Part shown: piece after piece, positions 27,661-35,933 of the stretch
Layout: each line of letters starts with the position of its first letter
Position numbering within the stretch: the first letter of the stretch is position 1
From: JAXLWB01 sp046328715
GTDB taxonomy: Bacteria; Chloroflexota; Anaerolineae; Caldilineales; Caldilineaceae
Length of the DNA stretch: 64,000 bases
Direction of reading: 5' to 3'
Assembly (NCBI GenBank): GCA_046328715.1
Contig: JAXLWB010000008.1
Location: forward strand, 62,001-126,000
Notes under the pieces: generated by a model
Told to the model about the DNA's origin: nothing
The model's database searches: none
Seen by the model: only the letters and a program-made list of their open reading frames with translations
Translations under genes and position numbers: made by a program

Positions 27661-27926
27661 AATGGAAATGATTACACGCATTTCTGGCCCACAACTCTTG
27701 AATCGAATCTGTAAGTGTGATATGTTCAATTCGTCATCCACAAATGCAGATAACTATCCAGTTGGATATTGAATAGAGTCAGCACTTCGTGTACAAAGAA
27801 CTCATGTTACGCGCTTGTGGGTTCAAAACAGTAAACTCTTACTAGAGGATACTTGACCAACTTTCTCGATGATATGCAGAGACCCTGCAATACACAGGCG
27901 TAACTCCTAAACCATGGAAATAAAAA

Positions 27927-28325
27927 ATGAGTGATCGAAAAATTCGTATCTTAGTTGCCAAAGTAGGTCTGGATGGACATGACCGCGGGGCCAAAGTGGT
28001 AGCGCGCTCGTTGCGCGATGCCGGTTTTGAAGTGATTTATACCGGCATCCGCCAAACACCGCAGATGATCGCCGAGGCTGCGCTTCAGGAAGATGTAGAT
28101 GTCGTTGGCATTAGCATTTTGAGTGGGGCACATATGACGCTCTGCCCCAAAGTCGTTGATCTGTTGCGTGCCCAGGGTCAAGAGGATGTCCTTGTCCTGG
28201 TTGGTGGCATTGTGCCCGAAGAGGATATCCCGCGCCTCAAGACCGCTGGGGTTCATGCCATATTCGGCCCCGGCACACCGATGCAGGAGATTGTCGATTC
28301 CATCCATGCGACCGTCTTAAATTAA
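27927..28325 (+). CDS. B12-binding subunit of methylmalonyl-CoA mutase-type enzyme
   Basis: 132 residues forming a single cobalamin-binding Rossmann-like domain. The DxHxxG motif is GLDGHDRGAKVV (His about residue 16, the lower cobalt ligand), followed by the SxL motif in VVGISILSGAH and GG motif VLVGGIVPEED. This matches the small subunit of two-component acyl-CoA mutases (methylmalonyl-, ethylmalonyl- or isobutyryl-CoA). The catalytic large subunit is not in the window. The gene overlaps the MeaB gene by 1 nt (TAATG), supporting a mutase role. Confidence 0.93.
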   Translation: MSDRKIRILVAKVGLDGHDRGAKVVARSLRDAGFEVIYTGIRQTPQMIAEAALQEDVDVVGISILSGAHMTLCPKVVDLLRAQGQEDVLVLVGGIVPEEDIPRLKTAGVHAIFGPGTPMQEIVDSIHATVLN

Positions 28326-29347
28326 TGTCTAAACTCAATCTCGACACGCTCGTGGCCGACCTACTGGCAGGCAATCGTCTTGCCTTGGCCAGGGCGATCA
28401 CGCACGTTGAAAATCAACAGGAGCAGACGGCTTCGCTGTTACGTCTGCTCTTCCCTCATACCGGCCATGCCCAAATCATCGGGGTCACCGGCGCGCCAGG
28501 GACAGGCAAATCAACCCTGGTGACTGTGATGGCGCAACGCTATCGGCTGCAAGGCAAGACCGTCGCTATTGTTGCAATTGACCCCACCAGTCCCTTCACC
28601 GGTGGCGCCTTACTCGGTGACCGCGTCCGCATGCGTGCCCTCAGCGGAGATCCAGGCGTCTTCGTACGCAGTATGGCTACCCGCGGCAGTTTGGGCGGCC
28701 TCTCACTCTCAACCAACGATGTCGTTCATCTACTCGATGCAGCCGGTTTTGATTGTATCCTGGTAGAAACCGTCGGCGTGGGACAGGCCGAGGTGGAGAT
28801 TGCTAGCATGGCACACACGACTTTGGTCGTAGAAGCGCCAGGGATGGGTGACGAAGTTCAAGCAATCAAGGCTGGCATCCTGGAAATTGCCGATCTGCTC
28901 GTGGTCAATAAAGCCGATCGTCCTGGCGTCGATAACACCGTGCGTGCCCTGGAAATGATGCTCGAACTCGAAGCGGAGAGCGGCCAGGCGATCCGCCATC
29001 ATGGTCAGTTGATGGGCGTCAAACGTCCAGAACCCGCAGTCAACTCTCAGCAAGCCGAGCAATGGCGGGTGGAAGTCTTAAAAACGGTGGCAGCCAGTGG
29101 TGAAGGCATTGAGAATCTATTGGCACGCGTGGATGCCCACTTTGCCTGGTTGGATTCATCGGGCCAACGGCTGCTGCGTGAACGAGTGCGCATTGCCCAT
29201 ACGCTCGAAAACATCATCCGCAGCGAACTGCAACGACGCATTCGTAATCTCGTCTCGCCTAACGCCATCGAAACCATGATCGAGACGGTGAGAACAAAAC
29301 AAAGCGATCCCTACACCGCCGCCTTGGAGCTTTTGAAGGGGGTCTGA
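28325..29347 (+). CDS. meaB: Methylmalonyl-CoA mutase-associated GTPase MeaB
   Basis: 340 residues of the G3E-type MeaB/ArgK family, which gates cobalamin loading and protects the mutase. P-loop GVTGAPGTGKSTLVTVM (about residue 57), switch regions (AIDPTSPFTGGALLGDRVRM, FVRSMATRGSLGG, ILVETVGVGQAEVEIAS) and base-recognition VVNKADRPG are all intact. The C-terminal dimerisation arm is present. Translationally coupled to the B12-binding subunit. Confidence 0.95.
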   Translation: MSKLNLDTLVADLLAGNRLALARAITHVENQQEQTASLLRLLFPHTGHAQIIGVTGAPGTGKSTLVTVMAQRYRLQGKTVAIVAIDPTSPFTGGALLGDRVRMRALSGDPGVFVRSMATRGSLGGLSLSTNDVVHLLDAAGFDCILVETVGVGQAEVEIASMAHTTLVVEAPGMGDEVQAIKAGILEIADLLVVNKADRPGVDNTVRALEMMLELEAESGQAIRHHGQLMGVKRPEPAVNSQQAEQWRVEVLKTVAASGEGIENLLARVDAHFAWLDSSGQRLLRERVRIAHTLENIIRSELQRRIRNLVSPNAIETMIETVRTKQSDPYTAALELLKGV

Positions 29348-29357
29348 ACCATTCAAA

Positions 29358-29915
29358 TTATGGCAGACGAGGTAACGCAACTGGTTCAAGTAAAGCTGCC
29401 AGGTCCAGTGTTGCCTCACAGAGGAGGGTTGCAGCACCCCATCGAAGTTGACCATCGCTTAGCGCTTGCGCACGCAGCCCGCCGCGGCCACGCAGGAACT
29501 TTTGTGCCCCTGCCCCAATCGCTGCATCCATCCAGGCGCAGGGACTGCATTGTTTTGCGCCACGGAAGCGCACGCCTTCTCCCTGCGCCACGATCTCAAA
29601 CTCCTGACCGATCAATTGATTCAGTGGCACACCGCTGATAACAATGTTGCGTCGCGTGAGGATTGGTGAGATCCCTTCAATTCCTAATTGGAGTTGCAGC
29701 GCTTCAAATACTTCTGCCGAGATAAAAGTAATCTGTGCATTAAAGTGGGCTGCCACCCCAAAGTAGCGGTCACCCACCAGCCCCTTGCCTGCAACTACTT
29801 GCGCTGTATCAACATCCTGGGTCGCATGTGGTCCAACCCCATCTTTGGGTCGCCCAAAGTAGTTATGCCCAGGGGAGATGAAAATGTGGTGGAGTATGAT
29901 TGGATAGTGATTCAT
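29358..29915 (-). CDS. MOSC-domain protein
   Basis: 185 residues. The MOSC fold (molybdenum cofactor sulfurase C-terminal-like) is supported by GKGLVGDRYFG near residue 45, ITFISAEVFEAL, LTRRNIVISGVPLNQLIGQ and the Cys-containing KQCSPCAWMDAAIGAG (candidate cofactor-sulfur carrier or metal site). The length is typical of stand-alone bacterial MOSC proteins, whose roles include Moco-dependent reduction of N-hydroxylated compounds. It is convergent with meaB, with only 10 bp between the stops. Confidence 0.85.
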   Translation of the reverse strand: MNHYPIILHHIFISPGHNYFGRPKDGVGPHATQDVDTAQVVAGKGLVGDRYFGVAAHFNAQITFISAEVFEALQLQLGIEGISPILTRRNIVISGVPLNQLIGQEFEIVAQGEGVRFRGAKQCSPCAWMDAAIGAGAQKFLRGRGGLRAQALSDGQLRWGAATLLCEATLDLAALLEPVALPRLP

Positions 29916-29920
29916 GGATT

Positions 29921-30046
29921 AATTTCGGATTGCAGATTGCGGATTCGTCCATTTCGAGAAGGATACCACATCTACACCTCATGTTTAGTGTGAGGCAAAG
30001 TGAATCAATCCGAAATCCGCATTCCGCATTCCGCAATCTCAAATCT
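29921..30046. repeat. Word hairpin, GGATTGC family
   Basis: Left array GGATTGC-AGATTGC-GGATTCG (about 29929-29949) and right array CGAAATCCGCATTCCGCATTCCGCAATCTCAAATCT (to 30046) with 7-nt periodicity. The right array runs into the minus-strand HD gene and supplies its TGA stop (30039-30041). Confidence 0.65.
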
Positions 30047-30659
30047 TTCTGCCAAAGGTCGTTTCAACAACGCCAGGCAGCAGGTCGTAGATTGAACAGT
30101 GGAAGATCGCTTCAAAATGGCGCTGAATTTTGAAGACTTGCTGCCATTTCGTGTGAACCAGAGCATCGGTTCCATTTTGTGCATAGCGCAGAAAGACATC
30201 GATCAACCGCTTTTCGATCAGGCAAAAGCCTTCGGGCAAGGCCAGTGCGTCACAAAGCTGAAAGAGCAGATCGTACTCGTCATATTGCACAGCCATCAGT
30301 ACATCGCTGATCATCTGCAACTCTTGCTCAGTGCAATCCCACTGGCCGAAAACTGCTCTCGGGTTCTGGTAGGGAAATGAATGGGTAAGACAAATCCGTG
30401 CCGGCTCATCATAACCAAGTTGGTTGAGATAAAGATAACCATCGACGACATGACGCATTTGCGTTCGACCTGCCCGTCGCCCAATGTCGTGAAGTAGTCC
30501 AAGAACAAAGGCTCGGTCGGGGTCAAGCGCGGGATGATGCGCAGCCAAAATCTGTCCAGCACGCGCTACATTGACCGAGTGAGCGATCCATGGCCCAGGG
30601 TTGAGCACTTCAGCTTTGGCCAATAGCTCCTGTGCTTGGGCCAGTGAAGGCATCGTCAT
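30039..30659 (-). CDS. HD-domain phosphohydrolase-like protein
   Basis: 206 residues. The HD metal motif is LGLLHDIGRRAG (about residues 53-64), with an earlier His in WIAHSVNVARAG and a later one in CLTHSFPYQNP, giving a plausible HD-family metal site. Similar to small HD proteins acting on nucleotides or phosphate esters; exact substrate unknown. The start overlaps the stop of the receiver-DUF309 gene by 4 nt, so the two are co-translated. Confidence 0.85.
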   Translation of the reverse strand: MTMPSLAQAQELLAKAEVLNPGPWIAHSVNVARAGQILAAHHPALDPDRAFVLGLLHDIGRRAGRTQMRHVVDGYLYLNQLGYDEPARICLTHSFPYQNPRAVFGQWDCTEQELQMISDVLMAVQYDEYDLLFQLCDALALPEGFCLIEKRLIDVFLRYAQNGTDALVHTKWQQVFKIQRHFEAIFHCSIYDLLPGVVETTFGRKI

Positions 30660-31438
30660 GGATTGGCTTCTCCTTCCAGTTGGATTTTGGGAAACTTCTG
30701 CCGATCAAATTCTGCAAGACGTTCCGATCCAAGAGCAACAATCTCGCGCTGAATGACCTGTGCAGTTTGCAGTAGCGCTGTTACCTGTACTCCTTGACAG
30801 ACCGGCGGCAGGCGTTCCAACCGTGGCAAACCTCGTCGGAACATCTTGACCGCCCCCGCCCAGTTGCCACGTTCGATCTGTAAAAATGCCACACCCACTT
30901 GCAAAATACCCTGATACAACTCACGAATCGCTCTAGGCTCTGCTCGCCAGGCCGCTTCTAGCGATTCATGTTGCTCAAAGTACTCGCCATGGTTGAATTG
31001 TTCGATCCCTACTCTTGCTAACTCAGGCAGAGACTCATCCCAACCCGCTGGGTAGCTCGACGAATCGCGGATGTGACGTGCTACAAGATCCACCAATTCT
31101 TCCATCATCTTGCTGCGTGCCCAGGCATGGTCGGCACCGGCCTTGCGCGCAGCACGTAACGTTTCTACATCGACATGGCTGCCAAAGGCATAGATCGGAA
31201 GTAGCTGTCCTCGGGGCTGTTGTTTGCACTGCATGATTGCGCCTGCCCAATCTCCAGGCGTCACCAGATCCACCAGGGCCAAGACGGGCGAGTATTCCTC
31301 GGCTGCCTTGACGAACTGCGCTGGTGTTTCCACAAGCAAAGCGTGACCGCCCTGAGCCTGGATGACATCCGTCAAGCGCATGGAAAAAAAGAGATCAGCT
31401 TCAAGACATAGAATGGCAGGCTGTTTACCGTCGTTCAT
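30656..31438 (-). CDS. Receiver-like domain fused to DUF309
   Basis: 260 residues. Residues 1-120 look like a response-regulator receiver: ILCLEADLFFSMRLTDVIQAQGG, the candidate phospho-Asp in ALVDLVTPGDW and alanine-rich RAARKAGADHAWARSKM. The acidic pair at strand 1 is Glu-Ala-Asp, so it may be a degenerate receiver. Residues 140-225 carry DUF309, with the signature FNHGEYFEQHESLEAAWR. DUF309 is usually a stand-alone small protein; its role is not established. Co-translated with the HD protein. No kinase is near. Confidence 0.82.
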   Translation of the reverse strand: MNDGKQPAILCLEADLFFSMRLTDVIQAQGGHALLVETPAQFVKAAEEYSPVLALVDLVTPGDWAGAIMQCKQQPRGQLLPIYAFGSHVDVETLRAARKAGADHAWARSKMMEELVDLVARHIRDSSSYPAGWDESLPELARVGIEQFNHGEYFEQHESLEAAWRAEPRAIRELYQGILQVGVAFLQIERGNWAGAVKMFRRGLPRLERLPPVCQGVQVTALLQTAQVIQREIVALGSERLAEFDRQKFPKIQLEGEANP

Positions 31439-31584
31439 GGTATAATTTGCACGTTAAACTGAGCTCAGGATGAGAAGCAAAAGTCTGCTTCTCATTGCAA
31501 CCGCAGTATAGATGATTTTGCATATTCGGGTAATCTCAGAATAGCATAATTCACACTACAGTTTTGTAGGAAAGGACTCATCCC

Positions 31585-31818
31585 GTGGAACTGTCAATCG
31601 ATCAACTCACCTACGAGGCTGCCTTCAGTCAACTCGAACAACTGCTCAGTCGGCTTGAGCGTGATGATCTTCCTCTAGAGGAAGCGTTGAGTTTATACGA
31701 ACAGGGAGCAACATTGGCGGCACTCTGCTCCAAACGACTTGAAGAAGCCGAGTTGCGCGTGCGCCAGTGGCAAGCGAATGGCGAGACAAAACCCTTTGAG
31801 CAGTGGCAGGAACAGTAA
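31585..31818 (+). CDS. xseB: Exodeoxyribonuclease VII small subunit XseB
   Basis: 77 residues, GTG start with AGGAAAGGA upstream. The typical XseB sequence TYEAAFSQLEQLLSRLERDDLPLEEALSLYEQG with a C-terminal helix is complete. XseB joins XseA in degrading single-stranded DNA. xseA is not in the window. Overlaps the next start by 1 nt (TAATG). Confidence 0.9.
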   Translation: MELSIDQLTYEAAFSQLEQLLSRLERDDLPLEEALSLYEQGATLAALCSKRLEEAELRVRQWQANGETKPFEQWQEQ

Positions 31819-32273
31819 TGAACCCGCTTTGGTCGAATTTTACACTTTGGCTGCCCATCTCTGCCGCAGTGGCGGTCCAACTTTATAAATTTATCTCCGA
31901 GTCCATTCGCGACGGTCAGTGGAATTTTAACGCGCTTTCGCGCTCTGGCGGCATGCCGAGCAGCCATTCGGCGATGGTCACCAGTCTATCCACCGCAATG
32001 GGGCATCGCTTCGGCCTGAACAGTGGCGAATTCTCGGTTTCGATTATTCTTGCTATCATAGTGATGTACGATGCCAGTGGCGTGCGCCAGGCTGCGGGCA
32101 AACAAGCCAAAGTGATTAACCAGATTGTACGCGAACTCTTCAGCGGCAAGCCTCTTAGCGAAGAACAGTTGAAGGAATTGATCGGCCACACACAATTTGA
32201 AGTGATTGTCGGCGCATTGGTTGGTATTGCTTACACCTTGATTCTTCTTCTACTGATCGATCCTGCCCCTTAA
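31818..32273 (+). CDS. Divergent PAP2-family membrane protein (DUF212)
   Basis: 151 residues. It carries the DUF212 signature SGGMPSSHSAMVTSL (about residues 38-52) and YDASGVRQAAGKQA (about 76-89), with about four membrane helices. Relatives are annotated as acid phosphatase/vanadium-dependent haloperoxidase-related; activity is uncertain. The start ATG at 31818 overlaps the xseB stop. Confidence 0.88.
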   Translation: MNPLWSNFTLWLPISAAVAVQLYKFISESIRDGQWNFNALSRSGGMPSSHSAMVTSLSTAMGHRFGLNSGEFSVSIILAIIVMYDASGVRQAAGKQAKVINQIVRELFSGKPLSEEQLKELIGHTQFEVIVGALVGIAYTLILLLLIDPAP

Positions 32274-32320
32274 ACAATTTTTGCAACTTTATCGACCTCA
32301 CTTCTCGCCAAAACAAACAA

Positions 32321-32340
32321 ATATCGATATATCGTGATAT
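32321..32340. promoter_or_regulatory. Candidate PadR operator 1
   Basis: ATATCGATATATCGTGATAT combines an ATATCGAT-type palindrome with a near copy of the second site at 32391-32402. It lies 6 bp upstream of the -35 box of the padR promoter. Confidence 0.5.
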
Positions 32341-32346
32341 TGCCTA

Positions 32347-32375
32347 TTGACATTTAATTTTTTGTGTTGTACACT
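32347..32375 (+). promoter_or_regulatory. Promoter of the PadR gene
   Basis: TTGACA (32347-32352), 17-bp spacer, TACACT (32370-32375), about 125 bp upstream of the padR ATG. It is flanked on both sides by ATATATCG-type palindromes, a layout typical of an autorepressed regulator. Confidence 0.65.
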
Positions 32376-32390
32376 ATCGCTAGCGACATA

Positions 32391-32402
32391 ACGATATATC
32401 GT
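32391..32402. promoter_or_regulatory. Candidate PadR operator 2
   Basis: Perfect 12-bp palindrome ACGATATATCGT, 16 bp downstream of the -10 box, where a bound repressor would block transcription. It shares the core ATATATCGTGA with operator 1. Confidence 0.55.
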
Positions 32403-32499
32403 GACAACATAATAACACTGACTTGTACAAGCAATGAATACCCGAACAGGGCCCATTACGAAGTCAGTCAGATTCTATTCACAATAAAGTGAGGTTTTT

Positions 32500-33165
32500 A
32501 TGCGAAACAGAAGAATGCGTTCGGCAGATGCCCCCAATCGCTGGCATCAACGAGAGGGCGCAAATGAATACAAACTGGTTGGCGACGAACATGCCAACCA
32601 TGAAGAACAACGAGGATTCGACCGAGGCGAGCGTAGACAGGATCGTCAGAGCCACGGTCGTCAGGAGTATGGTCGTGGCCGTGACCGGATACGCCGTGGC
32701 GATGCACGCTACATCGTACTCGATGCGCTACGTGACGGTCCCAAACATGGCTACGAGATCATTAAAGCGTTGGAAGAACGCTCAGCGGGTCGCTATGTCC
32801 CCAGCCCAGGCACTGTCTACCCGACGCTGCAATATCTAGAAGACCAAGGGCTCGTGCGCTCCAGCCAAGAAGCGGAGCGACGCATCTACCAACTCACCGA
32901 GGCTGGGCAAGCAGAACTTGACACGTTGGCCGAACAGGTGAACGCATTCTGGAAGCGTTTTGGCGGCCAGGACGCTGCAACCCCGAATCAGCACGAGGTG
33001 AACTTTTTACAAGATGAACTCGAACACTTGAACCGCATAGTGTGGGGTGGGCTGCAATCGGCCATTGCCCAAGGTCGGCAAGAGACCATTCGCAGCGTGC
33101 GCAATGCCGTCGAGGAATGCCAAAACAAAGTGCGTGAGATTATTGCCACCGAGCAAACGCAGTGA
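32500..33165 (+). CDS. PadR-family transcriptional regulator with Arg/Gly-rich N-terminal extension
   Basis: 221 residues. Residues 1-67 are polar and very rich in Arg, Gly, Glu and His. The PadR winged helix follows at about 68-145 (ARYIVLDALRDGPKHGYEII, SPGTVYPTLQYLEDQGLV, RRIYQLTEAGQAEL). The remainder is a helical dimerisation region. PadR proteins repress transport or detoxification genes in response to ligands. Here the clearest operators are at its own promoter, implying autoregulation. No efflux gene is adjacent. Confidence 0.9.
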   Translation: MRNRRMRSADAPNRWHQREGANEYKLVGDEHANHEEQRGFDRGERRQDRQSHGRQEYGRGRDRIRRGDARYIVLDALRDGPKHGYEIIKALEERSAGRYVPSPGTVYPTLQYLEDQGLVRSSQEAERRIYQLTEAGQAELDTLAEQVNAFWKRFGGQDAATPNQHEVNFLQDELEHLNRIVWGGLQSAIAQGRQETIRSVRNAVEECQNKVREIIATEQTQ

Positions 33166-33190
33166 GCTAAGAATGCGAGTACACCGCAGC

Positions 33191-33255
33191 ATAGGTAAGA
33201 CAGTCAATCAAGTTGCAAGCTAGACTGTCCACTGACTTACTGTCCTACTGTCCTA
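33191..33255. repeat. Word hairpin, GGACAGTA family (copy 3)
   Basis: Left ATAGGTAAGACAGTCAATCAAGT and right ACTGTCCACTGACTTACTGTCCTACTGTCCTA lie between the convergent padR and DUF5919-like genes. The stop codon (TAG) of the minus-strand gene at 33253-33255 is the end of the right array. Confidence 0.65.
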
Positions 33256-33651
33256 ACTCTTCATGTCTTGAAGATCGATACAGCGACTACTTTTCCAAAG
33301 CGTTTCAAATTCAGTTTGTAATGCCTGGCCCAACAAAGAGCGGGTGTTCACTTGTAGTTGTGGTGTATGACTTGCCATCCGCCCATGCAAATAGAAGCCA
33401 GCCAGGCAGAACTGATCGACCTGATAGAGCAAAACCGAAGGCAGCGAATGGTAAAAATGGACGTGCAGCCGCTGCCTTTGTGGGTTTGTCAGAGATAGCG
33501 CAACTTCCGCTAACAACGCCAAATTGTCGGCAACCCCTTTTTGCACACAGTTTCGCCCCAGCACCTCCACCGAAGAGATCGTTCGGCTGCGCAACTCTGC
33601 AGCCGGAGAATCTGGCTCAAGCATCAAAATCTCGACACGCGCCCTCACCAT
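33253..33651 (-). CDS. DUF5919-like C-terminal domain protein, possibly frameshifted
   Basis: 132 residues from a GTG at 33651. The pattern RVEILMLEPDSPAAELRSR, LHVHFYHSLPSVLLYQVDQFCLAGFYLHGR, PQLQVN resembles the C-terminal effector-like domain (DUF5919 type) usually found behind an HTH or other N-terminal domain. Just upstream, in another frame, an ATG at 33748 opens MERPEAGNRARVMEHKKSEF...RLYRKRSL, which would lead directly into this domain if one base were shifted. It is therefore a truncated gene, or one broken by a frameshift near 33650. Confidence 0.55.
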   Translation of the reverse strand: MVRARVEILMLEPDSPAAELRSRTISSVEVLGRNCVQKGVADNLALLAEVALSLTNPQRQRLHVHFYHSLPSVLLYQVDQFCLAGFYLHGRMASHTPQLQVNTRSLLGQALQTEFETLWKSSRCIDLQDMKS

Positions 33652-33889
33652 TCAGACTGCGCTTACGATAGAGTCGCAACAATCTCTGAAACTCGCTCTT
33701 TTTGTGCTCCATAACCCTTGCTCGATTTCCTGCTTCTGGGCGTTCCATAGGGAAAATCCTACACCATTCTATCATGTAGGGGAATTCCTCCAAAGTGACA
33801 ACAAATTTACTAAAAGGAATTATGGCGTCCTCACAAAGAAACGGCTACAATCATGGGACAACATCTTTACTGAACTGTAGCTCCAAAGC

Positions 33890-35071
33890 ATGTTTATGAA
33901 TCTTCAACACTCAGACTCCTCTAGCTCAGACGTTCTTGTGATTGGCGGTGGCGTGATGGGCTGTGCCGCAGCGTATCACCTGGCCAAGCGTGGTCAGCGC
34001 GTCGCGCTGCTAGAACAATTCCAGATTGGACATACTCATGGCAGTTCACATGGGCCGTCGCGCGTCATCCGCCTCAACTACGAAGGCGTGGATTATGTAG
34101 AACTGGCGCGTGCCGCCTATGCTCACTGGCATGCGCTCGAAGCTGATTGCGGCAAAAAGTTACTCTTCTACACTGGCGGCATGGACATCGGCGAACCCGC
34201 AGCGTTAGCAGGAATGGCATCCTCTCTTCAAGCCGCCAACGTGGCCTTTGAGATGATCGACAGCGCTGAGATCATGCGCCGTTCGCCTCAGATGCGTGTG
34301 CCTGAGGGGATGATCGCTCTCTTTCAAAATGATTATGGCGTCTTGCTAGCTGATCCTTGTCTGGCTGAGATGTCACGGTTGGCGAGCCAATACGGGGCAA
34401 CCATCTACGAAAGCGAGCAGGTACAACAGATCGTGCCAGAAGGGACAGGCGTCCGAGTACAGACCCAACGCACCACCTATCATGCCGAACGGGTCATTAT
34501 CACCGCTGGGGCATGGATGCGTCCGTTGTTGCGCCCGCTTGGCGTCGATCTGCCGCTGACCGTGGTCAAAGAGACGATTGCCTACTACAAACCAGCTGAT
34601 CCAACGCCCTTTTTGCCCGAACGTTTCCCGCTCTTCTTGCAACGCTTCCCAAACTCCACGATGATCGGCTGTGCTTTCCCGCTCATCAATCACGAAGGCG
34701 TCAAGATGATCTATGATCGTATCGGCAAAGTGATCGATCCGGCAGATCAGGACGATTCGATCAGTCAAGAGCAATTTGCCAGGATTCGTGACTATACCAA
34801 GCAAGTGTTGCCCAACTTGGGCGACAATGTGATCGAAACGGCAACCTGTCGCTACACCATGACGCCAGACGAGGACTTTATCATCGATTACCTGCCCAGC
34901 TATTCGCAGATTGTGATCGGTTCACCCTGTTCGGGGCACGGCTTTAAATTTGGCATCATCATCGGCAAAATCCTGGCCGAGTTGGCAGTTGATGGCAAGA
35001 CCGAACACAATATCCAACGTTTCAAACTCGACCGTCCAGCGTTGACCAGCGGCGAGGAGTGGAAGTTATGA
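33890..35071 (+). CDS. Monomeric sarcosine oxidase / N-methyltryptophan oxidase-like flavoenzyme
   Basis: 393 residues of the DAO/MSOX family. FAD-binding motif VLVIGGGVMGCAAAYHLAKRG at the N-terminus. Substrate-side Arg/His segment GPSRVIRLNYE. Cys320 in TATCRYTMTPDEDFIID matches the covalent FAD attachment Cys of monomeric sarcosine oxidase. The GHGFKFG motif is near residue 347. It would oxidise an N-methyl amino acid such as sarcosine to formaldehyde, amine and H2O2. It heads a five-gene same-strand cluster with an SDR, a second DAO and hydantoinase A/B. Start could be 33890 or 33896; no clear RBS. Confidence 0.88.
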   Translation: MFMNLQHSDSSSSDVLVIGGGVMGCAAAYHLAKRGQRVALLEQFQIGHTHGSSHGPSRVIRLNYEGVDYVELARAAYAHWHALEADCGKKLLFYTGGMDIGEPAALAGMASSLQAANVAFEMIDSAEIMRRSPQMRVPEGMIALFQNDYGVLLADPCLAEMSRLASQYGATIYESEQVQQIVPEGTGVRVQTQRTTYHAERVIITAGAWMRPLLRPLGVDLPLTVVKETIAYYKPADPTPFLPERFPLFLQRFPNSTMIGCAFPLINHEGVKMIYDRIGKVIDPADQDDSISQEQFARIRDYTKQVLPNLGDNVIETATCRYTMTPDEDFIIDYLPSYSQIVIGSPCSGHGFKFGIIIGKILAELAVDGKTEHNIQRFKLDRPALTSGEEWKL

Positions 35072-35077
35072 GTTTCG

Positions 35078-35110
35078 GTGGGCAGTGGTCAGTTTGCACT
35101 GTCCTACTAT
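35078..35110. repeat. Remnant of a GGACAGTA-family hairpin
   Basis: GTGGGCAGTG and CACTGTCCTAC, with a short loop between the flavoenzyme and SDR genes, followed by TATTTTT. Much shorter than the other copies, and might be a decayed or minimal form. Confidence 0.45.
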
Positions 35111-35132
35111 TTTTAAAGATAAAGGAATGAAC

Positions 35133-35924
35133 ATGCAACGAATGCAAGGCAAGGTCGCCATCGTCACTGGCGCGGCGAAAGGGATTGGACGAGCCATTGC
35201 CAAACGCTATGCCGAAGAAGGGGCGCAGGTCGTCGTGAATGATGTCAACGCAGCCGGCGTGGATGCCGTGGTTGCAGAGATCAGCCAATCCGGCGGCACA
35301 GCCTTTGGTGTGGTCGCCGATGTTTCCGATAAGACGCAGGTCGATCAGCTCTTTGAACAAACGTTGGCCCGCTTTGGCACCGTCGATGTGTTGGTCAACA
35401 ACGCCATGATCACGAATGGCGACCGCCACTTCTTGGAGGCCGACGAAGCCTGGTGGCGGCGAGTGATTGATGTCAATCTGACCGGTCCCTTCTTGTGTAG
35501 CCTAGCAGCCGCCCAAATCATGGCGCGCAAGCGATCCGGGGTGATTCTCAACTTTTCCAGCGGTGGTGCAACCCGTGCCCATCGTGGCCTTTCCGCCTAC
35601 GACGCCAGCAAAGGTGGCATCGAAGCCCTTACCCGCGCCATGGCGATCGATCTCGCTCCGTATGGCGTTCGTGTCAACGCCCTCGTTCCCGGCTCAATTG
35701 ACACGACCAATTTGGCGGCTCAGATCAAACAAGCTCGCGGTGAAAACATCCCGATGCAACGAGTCGGCGAAGCCGAAGAGTTGGCGGGTCCGGCTGTCTT
35801 CCTCGCCAGCGACGATGCCAGCTACATCACAGGGCACTGCTTGGTTGTCGATGGCGGCATGTTGTCGCAACAGCGCTCAGCAACGGTGGATATTTTTCCG
35901 TTGTCAAAGTTTCCAGTCATTTAG
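35133..35924 (+). CDS. Short-chain dehydrogenase/reductase
   Basis: 263 residues from the ATG at 35133 (AAGGA 6 nt upstream). Classical SDR: NAD(P)-binding GAAKGIGRAIAKRY, NNA motif LVNNAMI, catalytic Ser in LNFSSGG and YxxxK in SAYDASKGG, then PGSIDT. The Asp after strand 2 (VVNDVNAAG) suggests NAD(H). Substrate unknown; placement between two N-methyl/amino-acid oxidase-like genes suggests a role in the same catabolic pathway. Confidence 0.92.
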   Translation: MQRMQGKVAIVTGAAKGIGRAIAKRYAEEGAQVVVNDVNAAGVDAVVAEISQSGGTAFGVVADVSDKTQVDQLFEQTLARFGTVDVLVNNAMITNGDRHFLEADEAWWRRVIDVNLTGPFLCSLAAAQIMARKRSGVILNFSSGGATRAHRGLSAYDASKGGIEALTRAMAIDLAPYGVRVNALVPGSIDTTNLAAQIKQARGENIPMQRVGEAEELAGPAVFLASDDASYITGHCLVVDGGMLSQQRSATVDIFPLSKFPVI

Positions 35925-35933
35925 AAAGTTACC

